DNA from: an uncultured Plesiomonas sp.
Lineage (GTDB): Bacteria; Pseudomonadota; Gammaproteobacteria; Enterobacterales; CAMTGL01
DNA length: 5,088 bases
Direction of reading: 5' to 3'
NCBI GenBank assembly: GCA_947071955.1
Contig: CAMTGL010000151.1
Location: 1 to 5,088, forward strand
In this document: positions 1 to 5,040 of the stretch, piece after piece
Position numbering within the stretch: position 1 is the first letter of the stretch
Layout: each line of letters opens with the position of its first letter
Translations under genes and position numbers: made by a program
The notes under the pieces: generated by a model
Seen by the model: only the letters and a program-made list of their open reading frames with translations
Told to the model about the DNA's origin: nothing
Databases searched by the model: none

Positions 1-2
1 AG

Positions 3-194
3 CCTCTTTTTTTGCAGGATACATACCCGCGTCCCAACCAAAACGCTTCACACGAATCCTGTCTATACCCTATCGCCAAATACCTTCTCGGCTGTTTAGA
101 CTCAGCACATAAAGCTGAATTAACATCGCCAACGTTCAGCCGTTTTGTTACCGCCGCTTATGCTTATCCCATAACCAACAATAAGAATAAATAA
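3..194 (+). CDS. C-terminal end of an unidentified upstream protein (partial, 5' end outside window)
   Basis: The frame is open from the first complete codon (bases 3-5) to a TAA at 192-194, giving about 63 residues. Although a TTG at 12-14 could serve as a start, it has no Shine-Dalgarno, so I read this as the tail of a gene beginning outside the window. The peptide has a mixed, soluble-looking composition (ESCLYPIAKYLLGCLDSAHK in the middle, ending AYPITNNKNK), with no signal peptide, membrane segment or motif that I recognise. The DNA becomes markedly more AT-rich right after the stop, which agrees with a coding-to-intergenic change. No rho-independent terminator follows it. The alternative is a chance open frame; 190 bases is short enough that I cannot exclude this. 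No function is proposed. Confidence 0.45.
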   Translation, partial: PLFLQDTYPRPNQNASHESCLYPIAKYLLGCLDSAHKAELTSPTFSRFVTAAYAYPITNNKNK

Positions 195-211
195 TCACAA
201 CAACCTACATA

Positions 212-235
212 TTTAGTGATTAACACTAAAAGTGT
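212..235. repeat. Overlapping inverted repeats, possible operator
   Basis: A perfect 7-base inverted repeat, TTTAGTG (212-218) and CACTAAA (224-230), flanks the 5-base centre ATTAA. A second one, ACACT (223-227) and AGTGT (231-235), overlaps its right arm with a 3-base loop. The two stems could not form together. No T-run follows, so a rho-independent terminator is unlikely. The AT-rich dyad with short spacer is of the size expected for a dimeric repressor site upstream of the gene at 404, but I cannot name a regulator. Confidence 0.4.
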
Positions 236-248
236 GATCAGTGACAGA
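233..248. promoter_or_regulatory. Weak CRP-like half-conserved site
   Basis: TGTGATCAGTGACAGA matches the left half of the CRP consensus (TGTGA, N6, TCACA) exactly; the right half is ACAGA, with three of five matching. It lies upstream of the candidate promoters for the gene at 404. One good half-site is common by chance, so this is only a candidate. Confidence 0.2.
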
Positions 249-344
249 TGTTCATACATTAAGCGGTTGACAACTTTCCTTACAATGTGAAATATCAGGT
301 AATGGTGTCTGCATACGAAATGCGTGGAATATCTACGCCACACA

Positions 345-373
345 TTGTCCGCACACACCTTCCCGCGTATTTA
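345..373 (+). promoter_or_regulatory. Weak candidate promoter for the YD-repeat gene
   Basis: TTGTCC (345-350, four of six matches to TTGACA) is followed after 17 bases by TATTTA (368-373, three of six). Its position 30 bases before the start codon would give a short leader. The TTGACA at 267-272 has a better -35, but the hexamer 17 bases on (AAATAT, 290-295) is equally weak, so neither is secure. Confidence 0.22.
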
Positions 374-391
374 ATTGTTTATTAGGTAATC

Positions 392-398
392 AAGGAGT
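392..398 (+). promoter_or_regulatory. Strong Shine-Dalgarno of the YD-repeat gene
   Basis: AAGGAGT lies with AGGAG ending 6 bases before the ATG at 404. It is the best ribosome binding site in the window. It supports that start codon and suggests efficient translation. Confidence 0.8.
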
Positions 399-403
399 AA
401 GTC

Positions 404-772
404 ATGCAAGAGTCAACCCGAGCACGTGTCGCCGCCATTATCGGTGCGTCAGCGTGTAATAAACGGGTGTTATCTGTCTATGATTATCAAGCGGGCCGCT
501 ACAAAAACACGCAGGTAAAGATCACTGAAGGGCGCATCAGCGGTTATGATCTGAATACCCAAAGTGGTTTCCAGACCCATAACAGTCGGGCAGGTAAACT
601 CGATTTTTATGATGCGCAAACTCACGCCAAAGTGCAGCTTGAACTCAGTGGTAACCGATTTAAGGGTTATGATTTCCATACCGGAAAGTATTTTCACGGC
701 AGCATTAACGGGCGCAACATCGGTCTTTACGATACCGAAACCGGTCGCCAGCACTACTATTCTGCCCGCTAG
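404..772 (+). CDS. Small YD-repeat beta-rich protein, function unknown
   Basis: This 122-residue protein is not one I can name. After a short N-terminal segment (residues 1-20, ARVAAIIGASACNKR), it consists of five tandem units of about 20 residues, each marked by an aromatic-flanked YD pair: residues 26-27, 48-49, 69-70, 89-90 and 109-110 (spacing 22, 21, 20, 20). The fullest units read GYDFHTGKYF and LYDTETGRQHYY, so the core is YD-x2-TG-x-x-(Y/F). The links between units are rich in N, G, S, T and alternating hydrophobics (SINGRNIGLYD), which suggests short beta hairpins and a closed or stacked beta fold (inference). It has no convincing signal peptide (the first 20 residues carry four basic residues and no long hydrophobic core) and no membrane segment, so a cytoplasmic location is likely. 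The start is fixed by the AAGGAGT at 392. It is monocistronic, ended by the shared terminator at 874-897. Confidence 0.85.
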   Translation: MQESTRARVAAIIGASACNKRVLSVYDYQAGRYKNTQVKITEGRISGYDLNTQSGFQTHNSRAGKLDFYDAQTHAKVQLELSGNRFKGYDFHTGKYFHGSINGRNIGLYDTETGRQHYYSAR

Positions 773-873
773 ACAGAAACACCGTCTCAATCAAACAGAG
801 AAACATAATATTTATCAGATAGTTATACATAACTAATGATAAAGCCCGTATTCACCATAACAATCAACCATAA

Positions 874-897
874 AAAAAGCGCCTTTCGGCGCTTTTT
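874..897. terminator. Bidirectional rho-independent terminator between the YD-repeat gene and prfC
   Basis: AAAAAGCGCC (874-883), loop TTTC, GGCGCTTTTT (888-897) is a GC-rich stem flanked by an A-run on the left and a T-run on the right, so it can end transcription in both directions. It lies 101 bases past the YD-repeat gene stop on the + strand and 77 bases past the prfC stop on the - strand. Confidence 0.9.
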
Positions 898-907
898 CAT
901 TTTTGGG

Positions 908-927
908 TATATCTTACTTGAGATATA
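908..927. repeat. Inverted repeat in the prfC 3' region
   Basis: TATATCT (908-914) and AGATATA (921-927) form a perfect 7-base stem around a 6-base loop. The stem is mostly A-T and no T-run follows on either strand, so it is not a terminator by itself. It lies between the intrinsic terminator and the 934-949 hairpin. Confidence 0.5.
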
Positions 928-933
928 TGAAAA

Positions 934-949
934 CTCAGTATTGACTGAG
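934..949. repeat. Short hairpin just downstream of prfC
   Basis: CTCAGT (934-939), loop ATTG, ACTGAG (944-949) form a perfect 6-base stem with a tetraloop. It is the first structure in the prfC mRNA after its stop codon (25 bases past the TAA). A role in protecting the mRNA 3' end is possible but is inference. Confidence 0.5.
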
Positions 950-974
950 CATAAACCACAATAAGAGATGTAAA

Positions 975-2555
975 TTAGTGCTCACGGGTTTTGCGGAACT
1001 GTACATCAGGGTAACGCTCTTGGCTCAAGTTCAAATTGACCATTGTCGGTGCAATGTAGGTCAGATTATCGCCGCCATCAAGCGCCAGATTGACTTCATT
1101 CTTACGCTGGAATTCATCAAACTTCTTCGCATCGGCACACTCAACCCAACGGGCCGTTGACACGTTAACCGACTCATACAAAGCATCAACGTTGTACTCT
1201 GATTTCAGGCGGGCAACCACCACATCAAACTGCAGCACACCAACCGCACCCACAATCAGATCATTACTAATCAGCGGGCGGAATACCTGTACCGCACCCT
1301 CTTCAGACAACTGAACCAACCCTTTGAGCAACTGCTTTTGCTTCAACGGATCACGCAGACGAATGCGGCGGAACAATTCAGGCGCAAAGTTAGGGATACC
1401 GGTAAAACGCATACCCTCACCCTGTGTAAAAGTATCACCAATCTGGATCGTGCCATGGTTATGCAGACCGATAATATCGCCCGCATACGCCACTTCCGCA
1501 TGCTCACGGTCACCGGCCATAAAGGTCAGTGCATCCGAGATCACCACCTCTTTGCCCAGACGCACATGGCGCAGCTTCATGCCTTTTTCATATTTGCCGG
1601 AGACAATCCGCATAAAGGCCACACGGTCACGGTGCTTCGGATCCATATTTGCCTGGATCTTAAACACAAAACCAGTAAATTTCTCTTCCGTAGCCGCCAC
1701 TTCACGGCTATCTGTTTTACGCGGCATAGGCGTTGGTGCCCACTCAACCAAACCGTCGAGCATATGATCAACACCAAAGTTACCCAGTGCTGTACCAAAA
1801 AAGACCGGCGTTAAGCTGCCGTCTAAAAATGCCTGTTGATCAAACTCATTTGACGCACCCTGCACCAACTCTAACTCTTCACGCAGTTGTGCTGCCAAAT
1901 CTTCGCCCACTGCATTATCAAGCTCTGCCGTGTGCAACCCTTTGATAATACGAACTTCCTGAATCGTATGACCCATACCGGTTTGATACAGATACGCTTC
2001 ATCTTTATACAGGTGATACACACCCTTAAATAACTTACCGCAGCCAATTGGCCAAGTAATCGGCGCACACGCAATTTTCAGCTCGCTCTCAACTTCATCA
2101 AGCAGTTCAAGCGGATCACGGATATCACGGTCAAGTTTGTTCATAAACGTGAGGATTGGCGTATCACGCAGACGAGTCACTTCCATCAGCTTACGTGTAC
2201 GATCTTCAACACCTTTAGCCGCATCAATCACCATTAGACAGCAGTCTACTGCGGTCAGAGTACGGTAGGTATCTTCAGAGAAATCCTCATGCCCCGGCGT
2301 ATCGAGTAAGTTTACCAGCATCTCTTTATACGGAAACTGCATGACCGACGTGGTAATTGAGATCCCGCGCTGCTTCTCCATCTCCATCCAGTCAGATTTT
2401 GCATGCTGGTTTGAACCACGCCCTTTCACCGTACCGGCGGTTTGAATAGCCTGCCCGAATAACAACACTTTTTCAGTGATCGTTGTTTTACCGGCATCCG
2501 GGTGAGAGATAATTGCAAACGTGCGGCGAGTCGCCACTTCCTCTAGATATGACAT
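975..2555 (-). CDS. prfC: Peptide chain release factor 3 (RF3)
   Basis: RF3 is the translational GTPase that removes RF1 or RF2 from the ribosome after peptide release. The 526-residue product is close to the 529 of E. coli and near-identical to it over long stretches. The G domain carries G1 HPDAGKT (residues 18-24), the switch region RGISITT (63-69), G3 DTPGH (85-89) and G4 NKLD (139-142). The beta-barrel domain (around FTGFVFKIQANMDPKHRDRV) and the C-terminal domain (around QLSEEGAVQVFRP, ending RYPDVQFRKTREH) follow. I chose the ATG at 2553-2555 (MSYLEEV) over a TTG four codons upstream (2565-2567), because the only nearby AGGA (2569-2572) is one base from the TTG. That AGGA is also a long 13 bases from the ATG, so initiation looks weak. 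The gene has its own promoter and a long leader, and is convergent with the YD-repeat gene. Identification is certain; the start is fairly sure. Confidence 0.97.
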   Translation of the reverse strand: MSYLEEVATRRTFAIISHPDAGKTTITEKVLLFGQAIQTAGTVKGRGSNQHAKSDWMEMEKQRGISITTSVMQFPYKEMLVNLLDTPGHEDFSEDTYRTLTAVDCCLMVIDAAKGVEDRTRKLMEVTRLRDTPILTFMNKLDRDIRDPLELLDEVESELKIACAPITWPIGCGKLFKGVYHLYKDEAYLYQTGMGHTIQEVRIIKGLHTAELDNAVGEDLAAQLREELELVQGASNEFDQQAFLDGSLTPVFFGTALGNFGVDHMLDGLVEWAPTPMPRKTDSREVAATEEKFTGFVFKIQANMDPKHRDRVAFMRIVSGKYEKGMKLRHVRLGKEVVISDALTFMAGDREHAEVAYAGDIIGLHNHGTIQIGDTFTQGEGMRFTGIPNFAPELFRRIRLRDPLKQKQLLKGLVQLSEEGAVQVFRPLISNDLIVGAVGVLQFDVVVARLKSEYNVDALYESVNVSTARWVECADAKKFDEFQRKNEVNLALDGGDNLTYIAPTMVNLNLSQERYPDVQFRKTREH

Positions 2556-2576
2556 AAAACTTGGCAAATCCTGTGA

Positions 2577-2675
2577 TCAATTTAAGGGATACAAAGCCGT
2601 TATCTCTTGCTGCACCCTTTCTATATAGGCAATAAACAGCCTCACCGCCGTGTGGTGCTCTTCACACACAGCCAT
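2577..2675 (-). CDS. Possible 32-residue upstream ORF in the prfC leader
   Basis: Inside the predicted prfC leader, an ATG at 2673-2675 opens a 32-codon frame (MAVCEEHHTA ... ITALYPLN) that ends in TGA at 2577-2579, 21 bases before the prfC ATG. The frame is also open for 15 codons upstream of the ATG, and the peptide looks like an amphipathic helix in its middle (VRLFIAYIERVQQEI). There is no clear Shine-Dalgarno; the nearest purines are GGA 11 bases before the ATG. Two shorter ATG frames (16 and 6 codons) begin just upstream in other frames. I recognise no family. It may be translated, or be chance; I include it because it could couple to prfC translation. Confidence 0.22.
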   Translation of the reverse strand: MAVCEEHHTAVRLFIAYIERVQQEITALYPLN

Positions 2676-2781
2676 GACGCATATATCCGCATAGAGATTC
2701 AGTTCAGAGACAGCGCATCAGAAATAGCGCAGACGCGTTTCAGTTCAACAACGCAACACACCAAACGCTCAGAAGGGCGAA

Positions 2782-2810
2782 ATTATAGCCGAAAAGCCGT
2801 GCGCCGTCAG
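2782..2810 (-). promoter_or_regulatory. Sigma70-type promoter of prfC
   Basis: On the - strand, CTGACG (2810-2805, four of six) is followed by a 17-base spacer and a perfect TATAAT (2787-2782). The -35 overlaps the rimI stop codon (2807-2809). Transcription should start near 2775, giving a leader of about 220 nt before the prfC ATG. This makes prfC at least partly independent of the holD-rimI transcript. Confidence 0.75.
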
Positions 2811-3253
2811 CCTAATGGCAGTGCCATAATCACCGCATTTTCACGCCCCTGTGCACACGGGTAGTAATTGCGGCGAACCGTCACCTCATTAAACCCTTCT
2901 CGCTCATATAATGCACGAGCGCGCAGATTAGACTCGCGAACTTCCAGCCACAATGTCAGCACATCCTGTGTCGCTAATAATTCACCCAAATGACGTAATA
3001 GCTGTAACCCCAATCCTTGGCCTTGCCACTGGGGTGCTATCGCAATATTAAACAGCGTAGCCTCGTCCAAAATAACCTGTGTAATGGCAAAACCCACCAA
3101 TTGGCCATCTTTTAGCAACTTTACATTGATATAACGTTCGCCAAAATTATCTTGAAACGTCTTTTCACTCCACGGAAATGCATGCGCCGCCACCTCTATG
3201 GCATAGGCCTGCGGCCACTCATCAGCCTCTAACGTGGTAATTTGAACACTCAT
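2807..3253 (-). CDS. rimI: Ribosomal protein bS18 N-alpha-acetyltransferase RimI
   Basis: RimI is a GNAT-family enzyme that transfers acetyl from acetyl-CoA to the N-terminal alanine of ribosomal protein bS18. The 148-residue product has the same length as E. coli RimI and shares its key blocks: AHAFPWSEKTF (residues 23-33), DEATLFNIA (63-71), the acetyl-CoA pyrophosphate-binding loop QGQGLG (77-82), LWLEVR (101-106) and RRNYYP (127-132), ending in IMALPLG. E104 and Y116 align with the catalytic glutamate and tyrosine described for Salmonella RimI (E103, Y115). The ATG at 3251-3253 is preceded by a modest CGGA eight bases away. It lies 45 bases after the holD stop in the same direction, with no terminator between, so co-transcription with holD is likely. 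In E. coli yjjG follows; here the next gene is prfC. Confidence 0.97.
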   Translation of the reverse strand: MSVQITTLEADEWPQAYAIEVAAHAFPWSEKTFQDNFGERYINVKLLKDGQLVGFAITQVILDEATLFNIAIAPQWQGQGLGLQLLRHLGELLATQDVLTLWLEVRESNLRARALYEREGFNEVTVRRNYYPCAQGRENAVIMALPLG

Positions 3254-3283
3254 TTGGTTTATCCGTTACGGGTCATTATTTAT

Positions 3284-3298
3284 GTCTGATAACCAGAC
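3284..3298. repeat. Small hairpin in the holD-rimI spacer
   Basis: GTCTG (3284-3288), loop ATAAC, CAGAC (3294-3298) form a perfect 5-base stem directly after the holD TAA. No T-run follows it on the - strand, so it is not a rho-independent terminator. It may be an mRNA stability or processing structure, or chance. Confidence 0.3.
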
Positions 3299-3700
3299 TT
3301 ACGCAGAAACCGATTGGCGCTCATAGCCTACAATCTGCTGCCATAACTGCTTTTTCGCCACATCACTGCCCACCAACGTAGACAACGCTGCTGAATACAA
3401 CTGCCGGCAGCCACTCAACGGCACACCTTCACTGCCCATCAGCCACAACCAGCATGCATGCTCTACATGCAAAAAATCATACTGTGCAGGCCGCACATGG
3501 CAAACGTGCTCAGAAGTCACCTGCAACGTCCGCAGCACATCCTCAAACAATCTGCCTGTCGGCAACTCGGCCGCCACCACAATAAGCTGAATCTGCGCAT
3601 CAACCCGCACCGCAGCATCACCTTGCAGCGCAGCCGGTTGACGCAATTGCCACTGCGTGATCCCCATCTGCTGTAAGATCCAGTCGCGTCTTTCGCTCAT
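3299..3700 (-). CDS. holD: DNA polymerase III psi subunit
   Basis: HolD (psi) links the DnaX clamp-loader complex to chi (HolC), which in turn contacts single-stranded DNA-binding protein. The 133-residue product is close to the 137 residues of E. coli psi. The N-terminus RRDWILQQMGITQW (residues 4-17) matches the E. coli RRDWQLQQLGITQW; this segment is the chi-binding arm, and W17, which packs into chi, is present. LRQPAALQGDA (19-29), VVAAELP (41-47) and the C-terminal LWQQIVGYE (119-127) also align, while the middle diverges, as is usual for this fast-evolving family. The ATG at 3698-3700 has a good GAGG five bases upstream. It is the first gene of a probable holD-rimI operon and is divergent from rsmC, with overlapping promoters. 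The essential partner gene holC would be elsewhere. Confidence 0.94.
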   Translation of the reverse strand: MSERRDWILQQMGITQWQLRQPAALQGDAAVRVDAQIQLIVVAAELPTGRLFEDVLRTLQVTSEHVCHVRPAQYDFLHVEHACWLWLMGSEGVPLSGCRQLYSAALSTLVGSDVAKKQLWQQIVGYERQSVSA

Positions 3701-3734
3701 ACCGCCCTCTTACACACCCAATCGCAGTAATAAT

Positions 3735-3762
3735 ATGGTATCAGACCGACAGAAGCAGTCAC
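3735..3762 (-). promoter_or_regulatory. Candidate holD-rimI promoter (extended -10)
   Basis: On the - strand, GTGACT (3762-3757, four of six) is followed by a 16-base spacer and TACCAT (3740-3735, four of six), preceded by TGA to give an extended -10 (TGnTACCAT). The -35 hexamer overlaps the rsmC -35 on the other strand. TATTAT, slightly downstream, is another possible -10 but has no matching -35. Confidence 0.5.
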
Positions 3763-3786
3763 AGCCACGTGAAGATCCTTTATAAT
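3758..3786 (+). promoter_or_regulatory. rsmC promoter
   Basis: GTCACA (3758-3763, four of six) is followed by 17 bases and a perfect TATAAT (3781-3786), placing the start near 3793 and giving a leader of about 25 nt before the ATG at 3819. A Dam site GATC (3774-3777) lies in the spacer. The -35 shares five base pairs with the opposing holD promoter. Confidence 0.72.
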
Positions 3787-3818
3787 CGCTTTTTATCTAA
3801 TAACATTGAGAAAACGCC

Positions 3819-4862
3819 ATGCTGTGCCCTGCCAGTGAAGTTTTGCTACGCCACGAAGATGAATTTTCATCTCGCCACATTCTGTTTGCCGGAGATCTGC
3901 AAGATGAATACCCTTTGCAAATCAGTGCAGCACACGTGCAAGTGCACACCGCACACTTTGGCCGCTGGCTGACGTTACAACCGAAACTGGGTCAAGCAGC
4001 AACCTTTGGTCTGACGTTGGATGCAGAGCAACTACGTAGTATTGATACACTGATCTACTACTGGCCAAAAACCAAACAAGAAGCCCTGATGCAGATGACA
4101 CAACTGCTCAGCATACTGCCTGTGGGTATTGATGTTTTCGTCATTGGTGAAAACCGCGCAGGAGTTCGCTCGGCAGAAACACTGCTTGCCCCATTTGGTG
4201 CGGTACATAAAATTGACTCTGCTCGCCGCTGTGGTTTATATCACTTCACACTGCAACAGCAAGCCCACTATTCACTGGCCGACTGGTGGCACAGCTATAC
4301 CCTCAATGATCTGCAAATCCACGCTCTTGCCGGTGTATTTAGCAGCAATGAACTTGATATTGGATCCCGTATTTTATTGTCAACCATCACAACCCCAGTC
4401 AACGGGAATGTGCTTGATCTCGGCTGCGGTGCCGGTGTAATTGGTACACAACTGGCGCGTAACAACCCTGATATCACCCTAACATTAAGTGATATCAACG
4501 CCATGGCATTAGAATCAGCACGGGTCACGGCAGAACAAAACCAGATCAGCGCGACTATCGTCGCCAGTGATGTCTTCTCTGCGTTTAACACACAAACTCA
4601 AGGTTCACAGCCACTGTTTGATCTGATTATCTCAAACCCACCGTTCCATGATGGCTTAAGCACCTCATATCTCGCCACTGAAACACTGATCAAGCAAGCA
4701 CCACAACATTTGCGTGAAGGCGGAGAACTGCGGATCGTTGCCAACGCATTTTTACCCTACCCTGATTTGCTCGATAGCGTATTTGGCAGCCATCAGGTTA
4801 TTGCCCAAACAGGTAAGTTTAAAGTTTACCGCGCGGTAAAACAGACCAAACGTGGAAAGTGA
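3819..4862 (+). CDS. rsmC: 16S rRNA m2G1207 methyltransferase RsmC
   Basis: RsmC uses S-adenosylmethionine to methylate N2 of G1207 in 16S rRNA, acting on the assembled 30S subunit. The 347-residue product compares with 343 in E. coli. The N-terminal domain (about 1-165) is the degenerate, non-catalytic methyltransferase-like half and keeps ASEVLLRH (5-12), ILFAGDLQD (21-29), DTLIYYWPK (76-84), GENRAGVRSAE (110-120) and DSARRCGLY (133-141). The catalytic C-terminal half has the SAM-binding motif I DLGCGAG (200-206), an acidic D225 in motif II position, D251 in SDVF, and the catalytic NPPF (273-276) followed by HDG. ELRIVANAFLPYPD and IAQTGKFKVYRA close the protein. The ATG at 3819 is preceded by a modest GAGA eight bases away. 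No terminator is evident downstream, so its transcript may run into the tRNA-Leu region. Confidence 0.97.
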   Translation: MLCPASEVLLRHEDEFSSRHILFAGDLQDEYPLQISAAHVQVHTAHFGRWLTLQPKLGQAATFGLTLDAEQLRSIDTLIYYWPKTKQEALMQMTQLLSILPVGIDVFVIGENRAGVRSAETLLAPFGAVHKIDSARRCGLYHFTLQQQAHYSLADWWHSYTLNDLQIHALAGVFSSNELDIGSRILLSTITTPVNGNVLDLGCGAGVIGTQLARNNPDITLTLSDINAMALESARVTAEQNQISATIVASDVFSAFNTQTQGSQPLFDLIISNPPFHDGLSTSYLATETLIKQAPQHLREGGELRIVANAFLPYPDLLDSVFGSHQVIAQTGKFKVYRAVKQTKRGK

Positions 4863-4912
4863 TGTATTTTCCAGCAAACATGGCTTTATTTGTCTGTTTT
4901 AATAATTAATGA

Positions 4913-4941
4913 TTGACGCAACGGGGGAAATCGCTAAAAAT
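4913..4941 (+). promoter_or_regulatory. Stable-RNA-type promoter of the tRNA-Leu transcript
   Basis: TTGACG (4913-4918, five of six) is followed by a 17-base spacer and AAAAAT (4936-4941, four of six; TAAAAA one base earlier is equal). The next bases, GCGCCCCCG (4942-4950), form the GC-rich discriminator typical of rRNA and tRNA promoters under stringent control. The upstream TTTTAATAATTAATGA is AT-rich like an UP element. Start is expected near 4949, about 90 bases before the mature tRNA. Confidence 0.7.
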
Positions 4942-4951
4942 GCGCCCCCGT
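4921..4951. repeat. Inverted repeat overlapping the tRNA promoter
   Basis: ACGGGGG (4921-4927) and CCCCCGT (4945-4951) are perfect 7-base arms around a 17-base centre, with an inner CGC (4932-4934) and GCG (4942-4944) that extend the stem past a 4-base bulge. No T-run follows, so I do not call it a terminator. The arms lie in the promoter spacer and the discriminator. Confidence 0.5.
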
Positions 4952-5040
4952 AGTTGATCTGATTTATAGATGATGTTCAACTCGGCAAAGCAAAAAAATC
5001 GCAGTGATAATAACGCGATAGCAGAATTAACATGCAGTAT

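Larger units (their letters stand above)
195..403. other. Intergenic region upstream of the YD-repeat gene
   Basis: About 210 AT-rich bases with no credible coding frame; the open frame on the - strand here starts at GTG without a ribosome binding site and has non-protein-like composition. The region holds overlapping inverted repeats (212-235), a half-conserved CRP-like sequence (233-248), a perfect TTGACA at 267-272 and a TACAAT at 281-286. These last two are only 8 bases apart, so they cannot be one promoter. A second weak promoter candidate is TTGTCC (345-350), 17 bases, TATTTA (368-373). The transcription start of the downstream gene cannot be fixed from sequence alone. Confidence 0.6.
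4863..5040 (+). other. rsmC to tRNA-Leu spacer
   Basis: This 178-base spacer has no credible gene. It holds an AT-rich stretch (about 4896-4912), the stable-RNA-type promoter at 4913-4941, an inverted repeat at 4921-4951, and a tRNA precursor leader of roughly 90 bases. A second, weaker promoter-like pair, TCGGCA (4982-4987), 18 bases, GATAAT (5006-5011), lies closer to the tRNA. Confidence 0.6.

Noticed and set aside
267..286. TTGACA and TACAAT as one promoter
   Set aside because: The hexamers are only 8 bases apart, far short of the 16-18 bases needed. Each would have to pair with a weak partner.
164..358. Open frame of 64 codons on the - strand
   Set aside because: It starts at GTG with no Shine-Dalgarno, overlaps the end of the left-edge frame, and has an AT-driven hydrophobic composition without a recognisable pattern. 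The region is better explained as intergenic.
470..836. Open frames antisense to and offset from the YD-repeat gene (- 470-790 and + 564-836)
   Set aside because: Both overlap a frame with a strong ribosome binding site and clear internal protein repeats. They show no ribosome binding site or repeat logic of their own.
978..2074. Several open frames on both strands inside prfC, up to 158 codons
   Set aside because: They are shadows of a highly conserved gene whose identity is certain. Their translations are rich in Arg, Ser, Thr and Cys and lack protein family features.
2565..2567. TTG as the prfC start, giving 530 residues
   Set aside because: The only nearby AGGA is one base from it, too close to act, and the ATG four codons in yields the N-terminus MSYLEEV, comparable to other RF3 proteins.
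2607..2864. 85-codon + strand frame across the rimI 3' end and the prfC leader
   Set aside because: It begins at TTG or a similar start without a ribosome binding site, runs antisense to rimI, and has a low-complexity, shadow-like composition.
3769..3972. 67-codon frame overlapping the rsmC start, and other frames inside rsmC (4129-4440, 4295-4591)
   Set aside because: They are out of frame with or antisense to the clearly identified rsmC and lack start signals.
4921..4951. GC-rich hairpin as the rsmC terminator
   Set aside because: The loop is long, no T-run follows, and the arms coincide with the spacer and discriminator of a good stable-RNA promoter.
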